DNA of 64,000 nucleotides from VXNE01 sp965205735 (lineage in GTDB: Bacteria; Pseudomonadota; Gammaproteobacteria; Pseudomonadales; Azotimanducaceae). The notes beneath the pieces are model-generated. The model ran no database searches and was not told the DNA's origin. It saw only the letters and a program-made list of their open reading frames with translations. Below, piece by piece: positions 27,239-34,404 of this stretch; position 1 is the stretch's first letter; each line of letters begins with the position of its first letter. The position numbers and the translations under genes are program-made. The DNA lies in the NCBI GenBank assembly GCA_965205735.1, contig OZ242179.1, positions 3,224,001 to 3,288,000 on the forward strand, given 5' to 3'.

Positions 27239-28322
27239 CCCCTGGCTTGTTTGCTTGGCGTTGACGCTGGTGCTTGCAGCTTCCAACGGGGACGACCCAG
27301 GAGAGCCGGCCCCGCCAGCGGACGCTACTGTCGCCACGATCAAGGACGAGCCGTCGATCTACAACGACAACGTATTCGTCCTCCCTGTCCTCGAAAGTCT
27401 CGCCACCGACCGGCTGCCCTTCAGAAAATATGCGTCGCGGTTCTACGATTATTTCGACGATGACTTCGACTTCCTGATGTTCGTCTCAAATCTCGAGGAA
27501 GGTCAGCCCGGCTATTTCGGCATTTACTACACCGTCATGAACAATACGGCGGGAATCGGTCTTGCAACCTATTCGCACACCGCCGCTTGGGGATCGGATG
27601 CCAGGCTGCAGGGCGTATTGCACTTTCCCCGATTCGACTTGTTGCGTGGAGGTCCGTCGCTGCACGAGTTGATGCATCGGTGGGCGAACCATGTCATTCC
27701 GCCGAACCCGTCTCGGGCGCACTGGGGATTCAGCAGCGTCGACGGTCAGCTTGGCGGTTTCGATCTTGCGAGTCTGGTCGACCTTGGGAACAGCCGATAC
27801 GCCGCAGGCGATTTCGGAATAGGCGCCAACGGCGGCAATTCCGTTCCCTACAGTCCCATTGAGTTGTATCTGGCCGGCTTCCTGCCGCTTGGGGAAGTTC
27901 CCGATCTGACGATTGCCGAGGATGGTGAGTGGCTGCTTGACGAAAATGGTGACGACGTTCGCACCGACAGCGGACATCCCATATTTACCGCGAGCAGGCT
28001 AACGATCCAACCCGCCGAGGACCTCGTCGCAGAACACGGTGAGCGCGTCCCCGCATACCCGCACGCGCAACGAGAGTTTCGCGCCGCGGCGATTCTGTTG
28101 ATCGACGAGGATCATCCTGCAGTCAGATCGAAATTGGATAGGCTAAGCGAGGATGTCTCGTGGTTCAGCGAAAACAGTCCTGGTGGGCTTAGCCTTTACA
28201 ATTTCTTTGGAGCGACCGGGGGGCGTGCGACGATCGAGATGGGCGATCTGCGGCGATACAACACCGGTCTTTCCGTTAGGGCGACAAATGGCCAGCGCTC
28301 GTCCGGGGCTCCATCGCCGTAA
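27228..28322 (+). CDS. Secreted HExxH protein, putative zinc metalloprotease
   Basis: 364 aa from ATG 27228, preceded by GGAG at 7 nt. The first 22 or so residues (SPWLVCLALTLVLAAS) look like a signal peptide. A zinc motif HELMHRWANH lies near residue 146, in a region with NSVPYSPIELYLAGFLP downstream; PIELYLAG(F/L) follows HExxH in some uncharacterised secreted metallopeptidases. The reading frame overlaps the kinase stop. The last 43 codons are duplicated in degenerate form at 29480-29612. The substrate is unknown. Confidence 0.7.
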   Translation: MTNSPWLVCLALTLVLAASNGDDPGEPAPPADATVATIKDEPSIYNDNVFVLPVLESLATDRLPFRKYASRFYDYFDDDFDFLMFVSNLEEGQPGYFGIYYTVMNNTAGIGLATYSHTAAWGSDARLQGVLHFPRFDLLRGGPSLHELMHRWANHVIPPNPSRAHWGFSSVDGQLGGFDLASLVDLGNSRYAAGDFGIGANGGNSVPYSPIELYLAGFLPLGEVPDLTIAEDGEWLLDENGDDVRTDSGHPIFTASRLTIQPAEDLVAEHGERVPAYPHAQREFRAAAILLIDEDHPAVRSKLDRLSEDVSWFSENSPGGLSLYNFFGATGGRATIEMGDLRRYNTGLSVRATNGQRSSGAPSP

Positions 28323-28495
28323 GGTTCAGGCTATCAGTCCCTCGACATGCGCACGCTGTGCGTGAGTGCTCCGAGGTCGTCACAATGGCTACCGACAAGC
28401 CAGGCAGGTCCTGTTCGACCGTGTTCCACGCGACCTCCACATCGATTGACAAGTATCCGTGGGCCAAGACATTTCGGAAACCAGCGATCTGACGC
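28192..28495. repeat. Composite duplicated block, copy 1
   Basis: 28192-28345 (the 3' end of the HExxH gene and its trailer) matches 29480-29635. 28346-28380 matches the 3' end of the HDAC-like gene and 29636-29672. 28385-28495 matches the 3' part of hepT at 29933-30042. Relative to copy 2, about 260 bp between the HDAC part and the hepT part is missing here. The hepT fragment keeps an open leftward frame (AHGYLSIDVEVAWNTVEQDL), whereas the full-length copy has lost one base. Confidence 0.85.
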
Positions 28496-28562
28496 GGACG
28501 GGCCCATCGTGGAGTTGCAGAATTATGCTACGATTCGTGTACACAACCATAGGGGCGATCAC

Positions 28563-28895
28563 ATGGGTTTGCCTACCTCATTCAGCGTTCGAGACCTGAG
28601 GCAGCGTTCCAGCGAACTGCTCCGGAACGCCGAGGACGGGCGGCTGGCGATCATCACCAAGCACGGGCGGCCAACCATCCTCGCCGTTCCCTTCGACGAC
28701 CGCCTTCTCGATGTCGGCGTGCATCGGTCACTCGCGCTGCAACTGTTCGAACAACGCCAATTGACTCTGTCACAAGCCGCCAAGGTGGCCGACCTGAGTG
28801 CGGAAGATTTCATGGACCTGCTCGGCAAGGCTGGCGTGGCGGCGGTGGACTACCCGCCATCGGAACTCGAAGACGAATTACATAACGCCTTGTGA
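28563..28895 (+). CDS. Antitoxin with Phd-like N-terminus and UPF0175-like C-terminus
   Basis: 110 aa from ATG 28563. Residues 1-50 (FSVRDLRQRSSELLRNAEDGRLAIITKHGRPTILAVPF) are Phd/YefM-like DNA-binding sequence. Residues 58-110 (ALQLFEQRQLTLSQAAKVADLSAEDFMDLLGKAGV) match UPF0175, a helix-turn-helix-like antitoxin family. UPF0175 proteins usually pair with DUF3368 PIN toxins, exactly what follows in a GTGA overlap. The upstream DNA has the short palindrome GTGTACAC at 28537-28544, a possible operator core. Confidence 0.85.
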   Translation: MGLPTSFSVRDLRQRSSELLRNAEDGRLAIITKHGRPTILAVPFDDRLLDVGVHRSLALQLFEQRQLTLSQAAKVADLSAEDFMDLLGKAGVAAVDYPPSELEDELHNAL

Positions 28896-29440
28896 ATCAT
28901 CGCGGGGAGCCTTCGGCCGCGGCGAGCGGGAAGTCCGTCTCCGGTAAAGAATCCCCGTTCGTCGCCGATGCCGGCCCGCTGATCGCCCTGGCCAGGGTCG
29001 AGAAACTACAGTTGCTTCGCAGCCTGTTCGGCGACGGTCTCATTCCGCCGGCGGTCCACCAGGAAGTTCAGGCCGGGTCGGGGCGGCCCGGGGCCACCCG
29101 GATCGGGGAAGCGCTGTCGGCGGGCTGGTTGCGCGTCACCCCACTTGCGGACGATGCGCAAGCCGCAAATCTTGTCCGTATTGTGGACTCGGGAGAAGCC
29201 GAAGCCATCGCCCTGTGCCTGGAACGGAAGGCGAGATTCCTCCTGATCGACGATGCCAAAGGCCGGAAGATCGCCCAACGCGCCGGAATACCCCTGGTGG
29301 GTGTGGCGGGGGTGCTGCTTGCCGCGAAGTCACGGGGCCTGGTCGTTGCCGTGAGTCCGGTCCTCGAGGAGCTGGCGGGCGTCGGCTATCGCCTGTCCCG
29401 CCAACTCATCGACGGTGTACGCCGCAATGCGAACGAGTGA
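28892..29440 (+). CDS. PIN-domain toxin, DUF3368 family
   Basis: 182 aa from GTG 28892, overlapping the antitoxin TGA. The PIN core starts at FVADAGPLIALARVEKL with the first catalytic Asp, the Glu is in SGEAEAIALCLE, and LLIDDAKGRKIAQ carries the later acidic residues. These are the DUF3368 hallmarks. It is a predicted ribonuclease neutralised by the preceding antitoxin. About 25 residues before the PIN core are poorly conserved, so an internal start cannot be excluded. Confidence 0.88.
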   Translation: MNHRGEPSAAASGKSVSGKESPFVADAGPLIALARVEKLQLLRSLFGDGLIPPAVHQEVQAGSGRPGATRIGEALSAGWLRVTPLADDAQAANLVRIVDSGEAEAIALCLERKARFLLIDDAKGRKIAQRAGIPLVGVAGVLLAAKSRGLVVAVSPVLEELAGVGYRLSRQLIDGVRRNANE

Positions 29441-29479
29441 GGCGGCGTCCAGAACGCAGCGGTCTTCCCGACGGACGCC

Positions 29480-29612
29480 GCCTTTACAATTTCTTTGGGG
29501 CGACCGGGGGTCGTGCGATGATCGGCATGGATAATCTGCTCCGATACAACACGGGTCTTCCCGTTAGGGCGATAGAAGGCCAGCCCTCGTCCGGGCCCCC
29601 ATCGTCGTAGGG
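29480..29612 (+). pseudogene. Duplicated 3' fragment of the HExxH protein gene
   Basis: The frame reads LYNFFGATGGRAMIGMDNLL and RYNTGLPVRAIEGQPSS up to a TAG, matching LYNFFGATGGRATIEMGDLR and RYNTGLSVRATNGQRSS at the end of the HExxH gene (28192-28322). There is no upstream part of the gene, so this is a non-functional gene fragment. It begins 40 nt after the DUF3368 toxin stop. Confidence 0.85.
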
Positions 29613-29767
29613 TTCAGGGAATCAGTTCCCCGACGTGAGCAGCCACGTTGCGCGAGAGTGATCCGAGGTCGTAGCCACACTTCAGCATCGAGACGACGCG
29701 CCCGCTCGCGTGGCGGCTCGCGGCGTCCGTGATGAGACTCGTAACCCAAGCGTGATCATTCTCGGTC
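29613..29767 (-). pseudogene. Duplicated 3' fragment of the HDAC-like gene
   Basis: The plus-strand block with CGCGAGAGTG, CCGAGGTCGTAGCC, CAGCATCGAGACGA and GGCTCGCGGCGTC follows the 3' end of the HDAC-like gene at 30737-30900 (CGCGAGAGTG, CCGAGGTCGTAGCC, CAGCATCGAGACGA, GGTTCGCGGCGTC). In the leftward frame it would encode the family C-terminus around EGGYDLGALSRSVAVH, but it is degenerate and has no start. It marks an old junction between the HExxH gene and the HDAC gene, before hepT-mntA separated them. 29768-29904 holds nothing recognisable. Confidence 0.8.
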
Positions 29768-29904
29768 GTCGGCGCAGAAGAAACGAATCGCAACGGTAGG
29801 ATGAACCCTTATCGCTCTGGGTCGGGCGTGGACGTAGGCTCTCCGGTCGAGTGCTCTCCGGCGACCGATTTCTTCTCGCGCTGATCGGATTGCGCTGGAC
29901 CGAT

Positions 29905-30251
29905 TCATTGTGCGTTACGCGCCATCCTGTCTATGGCTACCGACAAGCCAGGCAGGTCCTGTTCGACCGTGTTCCACACGACTTCAAATCGATTGACAAG
30001 TATCCGTGGGCCAGGACGTTCCGGAAACCAGCGATCTGACGCCAGGGAACATTTGGCTCGGTCGCCTTGACCTGGTCACTCAAGCGTTGTGTGGACTCCG
30101 CGAGCGTCTGGAGGTTACGTAACACCGCATCTTGAATCATCTTCGAATCAAGGAATCTTTGCCGGTCTCTCTTCGTGTATTCATGAACACGTTTGATGTT
30201 TTCGGCAATGCTGGCAAGCAGGAGCTGGTCCGTTGTCGTACCAGGCGTCAC
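29905..30251 (-). pseudogene. hepT: HepT-family HEPN toxin gene with a 1-nt deletion
   Basis: From GTG 30251 (overlapping the mntA stop) the protein reads LLLASIAENIKRVHEYT onward to WRQIAGFRNVLAHGYLSID, with the HEPN active motif RNVLAH (Rx4H). At about 29990 one base is missing compared with the fragment at 28385-28495 (110 against 111 bp), so the natural tail EVVWNTVEQDLPGLSVAIDR, ending NAQ and a stop at 29905, is in another frame. HepT toxins are RNases neutralised by MntA. The broken frame suggests loss of function, although most of the HEPN core is still encoded. Confidence 0.8.
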
Positions 30252-30595
30252 AGGGGCTCGGCTTCCTTTAGGACACGCTCACGCAGATCCGGGTGCAAAC
30301 CTCGTTCGGTCACGACATCCACGCGGCGCTGCAGAAGATCCTGAACGTCCATCAGCAAGCCGCCGAGCGCCAAGCCACTCCTTCCAGGCGGCAGCCGGAC
30401 TAGGAGGTCCACGTCGCTGGATTCGTCGGCATCTCCCCTTGAAGCGCCAGAACTCGCGACACGACTAGGAGGTCACGTCGCTGGATTCGTCGGCATCTCC
30501 CCTTGCCATTGAGCCAAAGACGCGGCGTTTTGAATGCCGTAGCGATTCGCCAAGGATCGAATCTCGGCACGGTGGCTTTGTATCAACGGATGCAT
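30248..30595 (-). pseudogene. mntA: MntA-family nucleotidyltransferase antitoxin gene, broken and internally duplicated
   Basis: It starts MHPLIQSHRAEIRSLANRYGI at ATG 30595. A frameshift then moves the active-site block RVFGSMARGDADESSDV into a second frame. The GSx10DxD motif is recoverable (GSMARGDADESSDVD). A 42/43-bp tandem duplication (30398-30440 and 30463-30504) repeats the GDADESSDV coding part and inserts a stop. The rest (DLLVRLPPGRSGLALGGLL, then VQDLLQRRVDVVT, ending EAEPL) is intact and overlaps the hepT start as GTGA. The original pair was a standard HepT-MntA (type VII) module, in which MntA adenylylates HepT. Confidence 0.8.
30398..30504. repeat. Imperfect 43/42-bp tandem duplication inside mntA
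   Basis: 30398-30440 and 30463-30504 share GACTAGGAGGT, then CACGTCGCTGGATTCGTCGG, then CATCTCCCCTT, with one C lost in the second copy and 22 bp between. The repeat encodes the nucleotidyltransferase active site and destroys the mntA frame. Confidence 0.9.
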
Positions 30596-30740
30596 ATGTT
30601 TTACCTCCATCAACCCAAAGGACCGAATCGGACGTAGCGCGGATAGGTTGCCACAATAGCATCGCGTCCGCTGGATTTCGTTGCCTTGCAACGTCAGCCC
30701 AACTGGGTGCGCGTGGTTCGCCACCGCCGCGCCGACAGGG

Positions 30741-31658
30741 TCAGCCGAGTAACCCCTCGACATGCACGGCCACGCTGCGCGAGAGTGCGCCGAGGTCGTA
30801 GCCGCCCTCCAGCATCGAGACGATGCGCCCATTGGCGTGTCGGTTCGCGGCGTCGGTGATCAGCCCGGTTACCCAGGCGTAGTCCTCCTCGGTCAACAGG
30901 AATCCGCCCAGGGGATCGTCGGCGTGGCCGTCGAAGCCGGCGGAGACGAGGATCAGATTGGGCTTGAAACCGTCGAGGGTGGGCAGCCAGTCGTGTTCCA
31001 CGGCTTCCCTGAACGCCCCGCCGCGCGTGCCGGCGGGCAGCGGCGTGTTGACGATGTTGGGTCGCTGCACATCCTGCAGCCGGTAGGGATAGAACGGAAA
31101 CTGGAAGCTCGAACAGACGAGCACATCCGGGTTGTCCATGAATGCCGCCACGGTGCCGTTGCCGTGGTGGACATCGAAATCGAGGATGGCGACGCGGTCG
31201 ATGCCGGGATGATCCAGGGCCCGGGCCGCGGCCACCGCGATGCTGTTGACGAAGCAGAATCCCATTGCCTGGGACACCTCGGCGTGGTGTCCGGGCGGAC
31301 GCACGGCGCAGAAAGCCCGGTTGTCAGTATCTCCGAGCACCAGCTCGACGGCCGCCACTGCCGCGCCCGCCGCCGTGCGAACGGCGCGGAGCGAACCCGG
31401 TCCCATCGCGGTGTCGGGGTCGAGGCGGACAAGCCCCTCGTCCGGCGACAGTTGCGCAAGCGTGTCGAGGAACGTTTCGCCGTGCACCCGCGCCAGATCC
31501 GTGTGCTGCGCTTCGGGGGCTTCGTGCACGTCGAGTTCGGCTATCAGCCCCGTTTCGTCAAGGTGCATTAGCACGGCGGCGAGGCGCGCGGGACGTTCCG
31601 GGTGGCGGTTGCCCATTTCGTGGTCAAGACAGTTCAAATGGGTGAAGAGGGCAGTCAT
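30741..31658 (-). CDS. Histone-deacetylase-family deacylase (acetoin utilisation/acetylpolyamine type)
   Basis: 305 aa. NCLDHEMGNRHPERPARL is the class II N-terminus, RPPGHHAEVSQAMGFCFVN contains the His pair, AILDFDVHHGNGT gives two zinc ligands, SAGFDGHADDPLGG the third, and EGGYDL the catalytic Tyr. The catalytic machinery is complete. Bacterial relatives deacetylate acetylpolyamines or other small amides. The last about 50 codons were copied into the hotspot at 28.3 and 29.6 kb, where they are degenerate. Confidence 0.92.
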   Translation of the reverse strand: MTALFTHLNCLDHEMGNRHPERPARLAAVLMHLDETGLIAELDVHEAPEAQHTDLARVHGETFLDTLAQLSPDEGLVRLDPDTAMGPGSLRAVRTAAGAAVAAVELVLGDTDNRAFCAVRPPGHHAEVSQAMGFCFVNSIAVAAARALDHPGIDRVAILDFDVHHGNGTVAAFMDNPDVLVCSSFQFPFYPYRLQDVQRPNIVNTPLPAGTRGGAFREAVEHDWLPTLDGFKPNLILVSAGFDGHADDPLGGFLLTEEDYAWVTGLITDAANRHANGRIVSMLEGGYDLGALSRSVAVHVEGLLG

Positions 31659-31781
31659 TCGGGTGTCGCTTCAGGGCGGATGGGCATTGTACCGGCCTGG
31701 ATTCGGATGATCCGAAGGACGGCTTTCGTCCCTCTCGGGTTACAGTGCGCATCCGTGGCTCGTGATGTCGAGGAAGGACCC

Positions 31782-33173
31782 ATGACAACGCCGTATCCCA
31801 CCCACCCCCAACTGATGGGGAATTTCGCGCCGATCCGCATGGAATGCGACATCGACGACGTGATCGTTCGCGGCGAATTGCCCGCCGATCTCGACATTAC
31901 CTACTATCGCAACGGTCCCGACCCGCAGTTCCCGCCGCGGGGAAACCACCACTGGTTTGCCGGCGACGGCATGCTGCACATGTTCCGCATCCGGGATGGC
32001 CGGGTGCGCTACCGCAACCGTTGGGCGCGCACCGTGAAGTGGACGCTGGAGCGACGCGAGGGCCGCGGCCTCTACGATCCCTTCAATCCTCCGGCAAACG
32101 ATCCCATCACGCAGGGGGTGACGGAGGACGGCCTGGCCAACACCAACATCGTCTGGCACGGCGGCAAGTTGCTGGCGCTGGAGGAGGGGCATGCGCCCTT
32201 CGAGATCGAGCCGGAAACACTGGACTCGATCGGTCCCTGGCGCTTCGACGAGCGCTTCGAGGGACCGATGACCGCGCATCCGAAGTTCGATCCGAAGACC
32301 GGCGAAATGCTGTTCTTCGGCTACATGGCGTCGGGTATGTTCAGCCAGGATATGAGCTATCAGAGCGTGGACGCGGCCGGGACGCTGACCCGTTCGGAGC
32401 GATTCGAAGCTCCCTTTGCCAGCATGGTGCACGACTTCATCGTGACGGACGAACACGTGGTCTTTCCGATATTCCCGGTCACGGGCAGCCTGGAGCGGGC
32501 GATGCGCGGCCAGCCGCCCCTGGCCTGGGAGCCTGACAAGGGCACGCACATCGGCGTCATGCCTAGAGGCGGCTCGGTCGAGAACATGCGTTGGTTCGAG
32601 ACGGACCCCTGCTACGTGTTCCATACGATGAACGCGTACAGCGACGGCAGTCGCATCGTCGCCCACGTCATGCAGTTCGATGAGGTGCCGCTGTTCCCCA
32701 ACGTCGACGGCAGTCCGACAGCCGCGGAAAACGCGCGCCTCGCCGAGTGGACCATCGATCTCGCCGACAATTCAAATGGTGTGCAGCGACGCTATCTCGA
32801 TGATGTTGGCGGTGAGTTTCCGCGCACGGACGAGCGCTTCGCCTGCGGTCGCTATCGCCACGGCTACTATGCCGCATCGATGGGAGGCGAGACCTTCAAC
32901 ACCGTCATCAACCACGATTTCTCTGCGGGACAACGCAGTCACTACGTGCTCCCGGAAGGCGATGTTACGGGCGAGCCCGTATTCGTGCCGAGGTCCAGGG
33001 AAGCCGAGGAGGGCGACGGCTACCTGTTGAGCGTCGTGTACCGCGCCGCTGAAAACCGAAGCGACCTGGTCGTTCTCGACGCGTGCAACGTCGCCGATGG
33101 ACCGATCGCCTGCGCGGAACTGCCCCATCGCGTGCCCTATGGGTTTCACGGCAACTGGAGGTACAACGGCTAG
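31782..33173 (+). CDS. Carotenoid oxygenase family protein
   Basis: 463 aa from ATG 31782, preceded by GAGGAAGG. The seven-bladed propeller's four Fe(II) His ligands are visible: MTAHPKFDP, MVHDFIVTDEHV, FHTMNAYSDG and the C-terminal GFHGNW. The family cleaves carotenoids, apocarotenoids, stilbenes or lignin phenylpropanoids. The reading frame ends just after GFHGNWRYNG, and its TAG lies within the terminal repeat of a MITE, so the natural C-terminus may have been trimmed by the insertion. Confidence 0.9.
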   Translation: MTTPYPTHPQLMGNFAPIRMECDIDDVIVRGELPADLDITYYRNGPDPQFPPRGNHHWFAGDGMLHMFRIRDGRVRYRNRWARTVKWTLERREGRGLYDPFNPPANDPITQGVTEDGLANTNIVWHGGKLLALEEGHAPFEIEPETLDSIGPWRFDERFEGPMTAHPKFDPKTGEMLFFGYMASGMFSQDMSYQSVDAAGTLTRSERFEAPFASMVHDFIVTDEHVVFPIFPVTGSLERAMRGQPPLAWEPDKGTHIGVMPRGGSVENMRWFETDPCYVFHTMNAYSDGSRIVAHVMQFDEVPLFPNVDGSPTAAENARLAEWTIDLADNSNGVQRRYLDDVGGEFPRTDERFACGRYRHGYYAASMGGETFNTVINHDFSAGQRSHYVLPEGDVTGEPVFVPRSREAEEGDGYLLSVVYRAAENRSDLVVLDACNVADGPIACAELPHRVPYGFHGNWRYNG

Positions 33174-33336
33174 TGTTCCGTCAAGCCTAAAAATGCGAGT
33201 GTAGCTGCGAGGGATTTTTGGTTCTTGGCGAGGCGCGACGACGCGGTGTGGCAGGCACCACACAAGGAGGAGCAACGAAGCCAGGGGCCAAAAAGACCCG
33301 CAGATACCCGTAGATTTAGGTTTGACGGAGCACTAG
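33170..33336. mobile_element. 167-bp MITE with 22-bp terminal inverted repeats
   Basis: CTAGTGTTCCGTCAAGCC plus TAAA (33170-33191) is the inverse of the right end (33315-33336) with 2 mismatches in 22. Excluding outer TA dinucleotides, the core is GTGTTCCGTC...GACGGAGCAC between two TAs, the target choice of IS630/Tc1-like elements. A central hairpin GTGTGG/CCACAC (33246-33263) sits at the exact midpoint, and the arms are imperfectly complementary along their length. There is no ORF. The left TA supplies the stop codon of the carotenoid oxygenase. The family is not identified. Confidence 0.8.
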
Positions 33337-33434
33337 GAGCCTTCAGCCCACCGGATTACAGTGCGCCCGTGACGCCCAGGGAACTCCGACGTTGCAAGTC
33401 CTCCAGCAGTGGTGGCAGTGTTGTTCCATGCAAG

Positions 33435-33566
33435 CCTGCGCCGTAGAACGGCACGCAAGTGCCGATCAAGGTGCAGGATCCGGGACGGGCGGGATGGGCG
33501 AAACAGAGGGCTGGGGCTGGGGCGAAACACGGCGCGCGCCTTCGGCTCCGACGGATTTCGTGGCTA
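33435..33566. repeat. Dispersed repeat, copy B (partner at 1545-1654)
   Basis: This is in the same orientation and block order as copy A: CCTGCGCCGTAGAACGGCAC, GTGCCGATCAAGG, GGGGCGAAACACGG and CGACGGATTTCGTGGC. Copy B has an extra internal stretch (GGGCGAAACAGAGGGCTGGG) that looks like a local duplication of the GGGGCGAAACA block. 33337-33434 and 33567-33638, on either side, hold nothing I recognise. Confidence 0.75.
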
Positions 33567-33638
33567 GGAGGGGAACGCGCGGCCACCTCGACGCCGGCCC
33601 GAATTTCCGGCCCGATTCACAACGCGTGGCGTCGTTGG

Positions 33639-34253
33639 CTACTCGAAATGCGCCCTCGGCAAGAACTCCTCGAAAGTCAGGCGAAGGCCTTCAACCGCGG
33701 TGGCGACGATCTCCTCCGCCCAGGCCACTGTCCGGGAATAGCCATAACCGCCGGAAGACGGTGCGTTGTAGATCGTGACTTGCTTCTTTCCGACGTCGAC
33801 GAGCCACACCTCGGCGACGCCGGCGGCGGCGTAAAGCGGGACCTTTCGCTCGCGGTCATAGTCAAGCGACGAGTCGGCTACTTCGATCGCCAACAGAACG
33901 TCGGCCGGCTGCGGATGGCGCAGCAGGTAGTGGCGAGGATCAGGCTTTACGACCGCCAGATCGGGTTCCGGCTGGGTATGATTCGATAGCCGCAGGGAGG
34001 ACTGGACGCGCAGCTCCGCCGCATCGCCCAAGCGCAAGAGCAGTATCTTGGCCAGGCGGTTCACGATGCCCGCGTGCGCGGGGCCCATTGGCGGCATTTC
34101 GATGAGTTCCCCATCGATAAGTTCTACGCGGTCGTCGGCTGTCAGGATTCCCGCCGAGCACATTTGCTCGACGTCATCGACGGTCAAGCGACGGCGAACT
34201 GGTTTGGCGACCAATGGCGTTTCCTCGAGAGTTGGCCGAGGCGTCGCGATCAT
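33639..34253 (-). CDS. Uma2-family PD-(D/E)xK nuclease-fold protein (DUF820)
   Basis: 204 aa. The N-terminal part RRLTVDDVEQMCSAGIL, then RVELIDGELIEMPPMG, is the Uma2 signature. The nuclease-like core has PEPDLAVVKPD (Asp), LLAIEVADSS (Glu) and RERKVPLYAAAGVAEVWLVD (Lys and strand). These proteins are abundant in cyanobacteria and scattered in proteobacteria; the role is unknown, possibly DNA processing linked with mobile DNA. It sits alone next to the MITE and repeat B. Confidence 0.88.
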   Translation of the reverse strand: MIATPRPTLEETPLVAKPVRRRLTVDDVEQMCSAGILTADDRVELIDGELIEMPPMGPAHAGIVNRLAKILLLRLGDAAELRVQSSLRLSNHTQPEPDLAVVKPDPRHYLLRHPQPADVLLAIEVADSSLDYDRERKVPLYAAAGVAEVWLVDVGKKQVTIYNAPSSGGYGYSRTVAWAEEIVATAVEGLRLTFEEFLPRAHFE

Positions 34254-34404
34254 AGCAAATCCGCCGTGTTTCCTTCGTGCGTCTGCCGCACGACCGAGCG
34301 CAGTACTGTACGTCAGGGGCCGTCAATGCGATGTAGCGCATCGACGGGAAATCGCGTGGGAAATCGTCCAATCGTAACGGCGGTCTCTCGGAGCGGGCGT
34401 CGAA

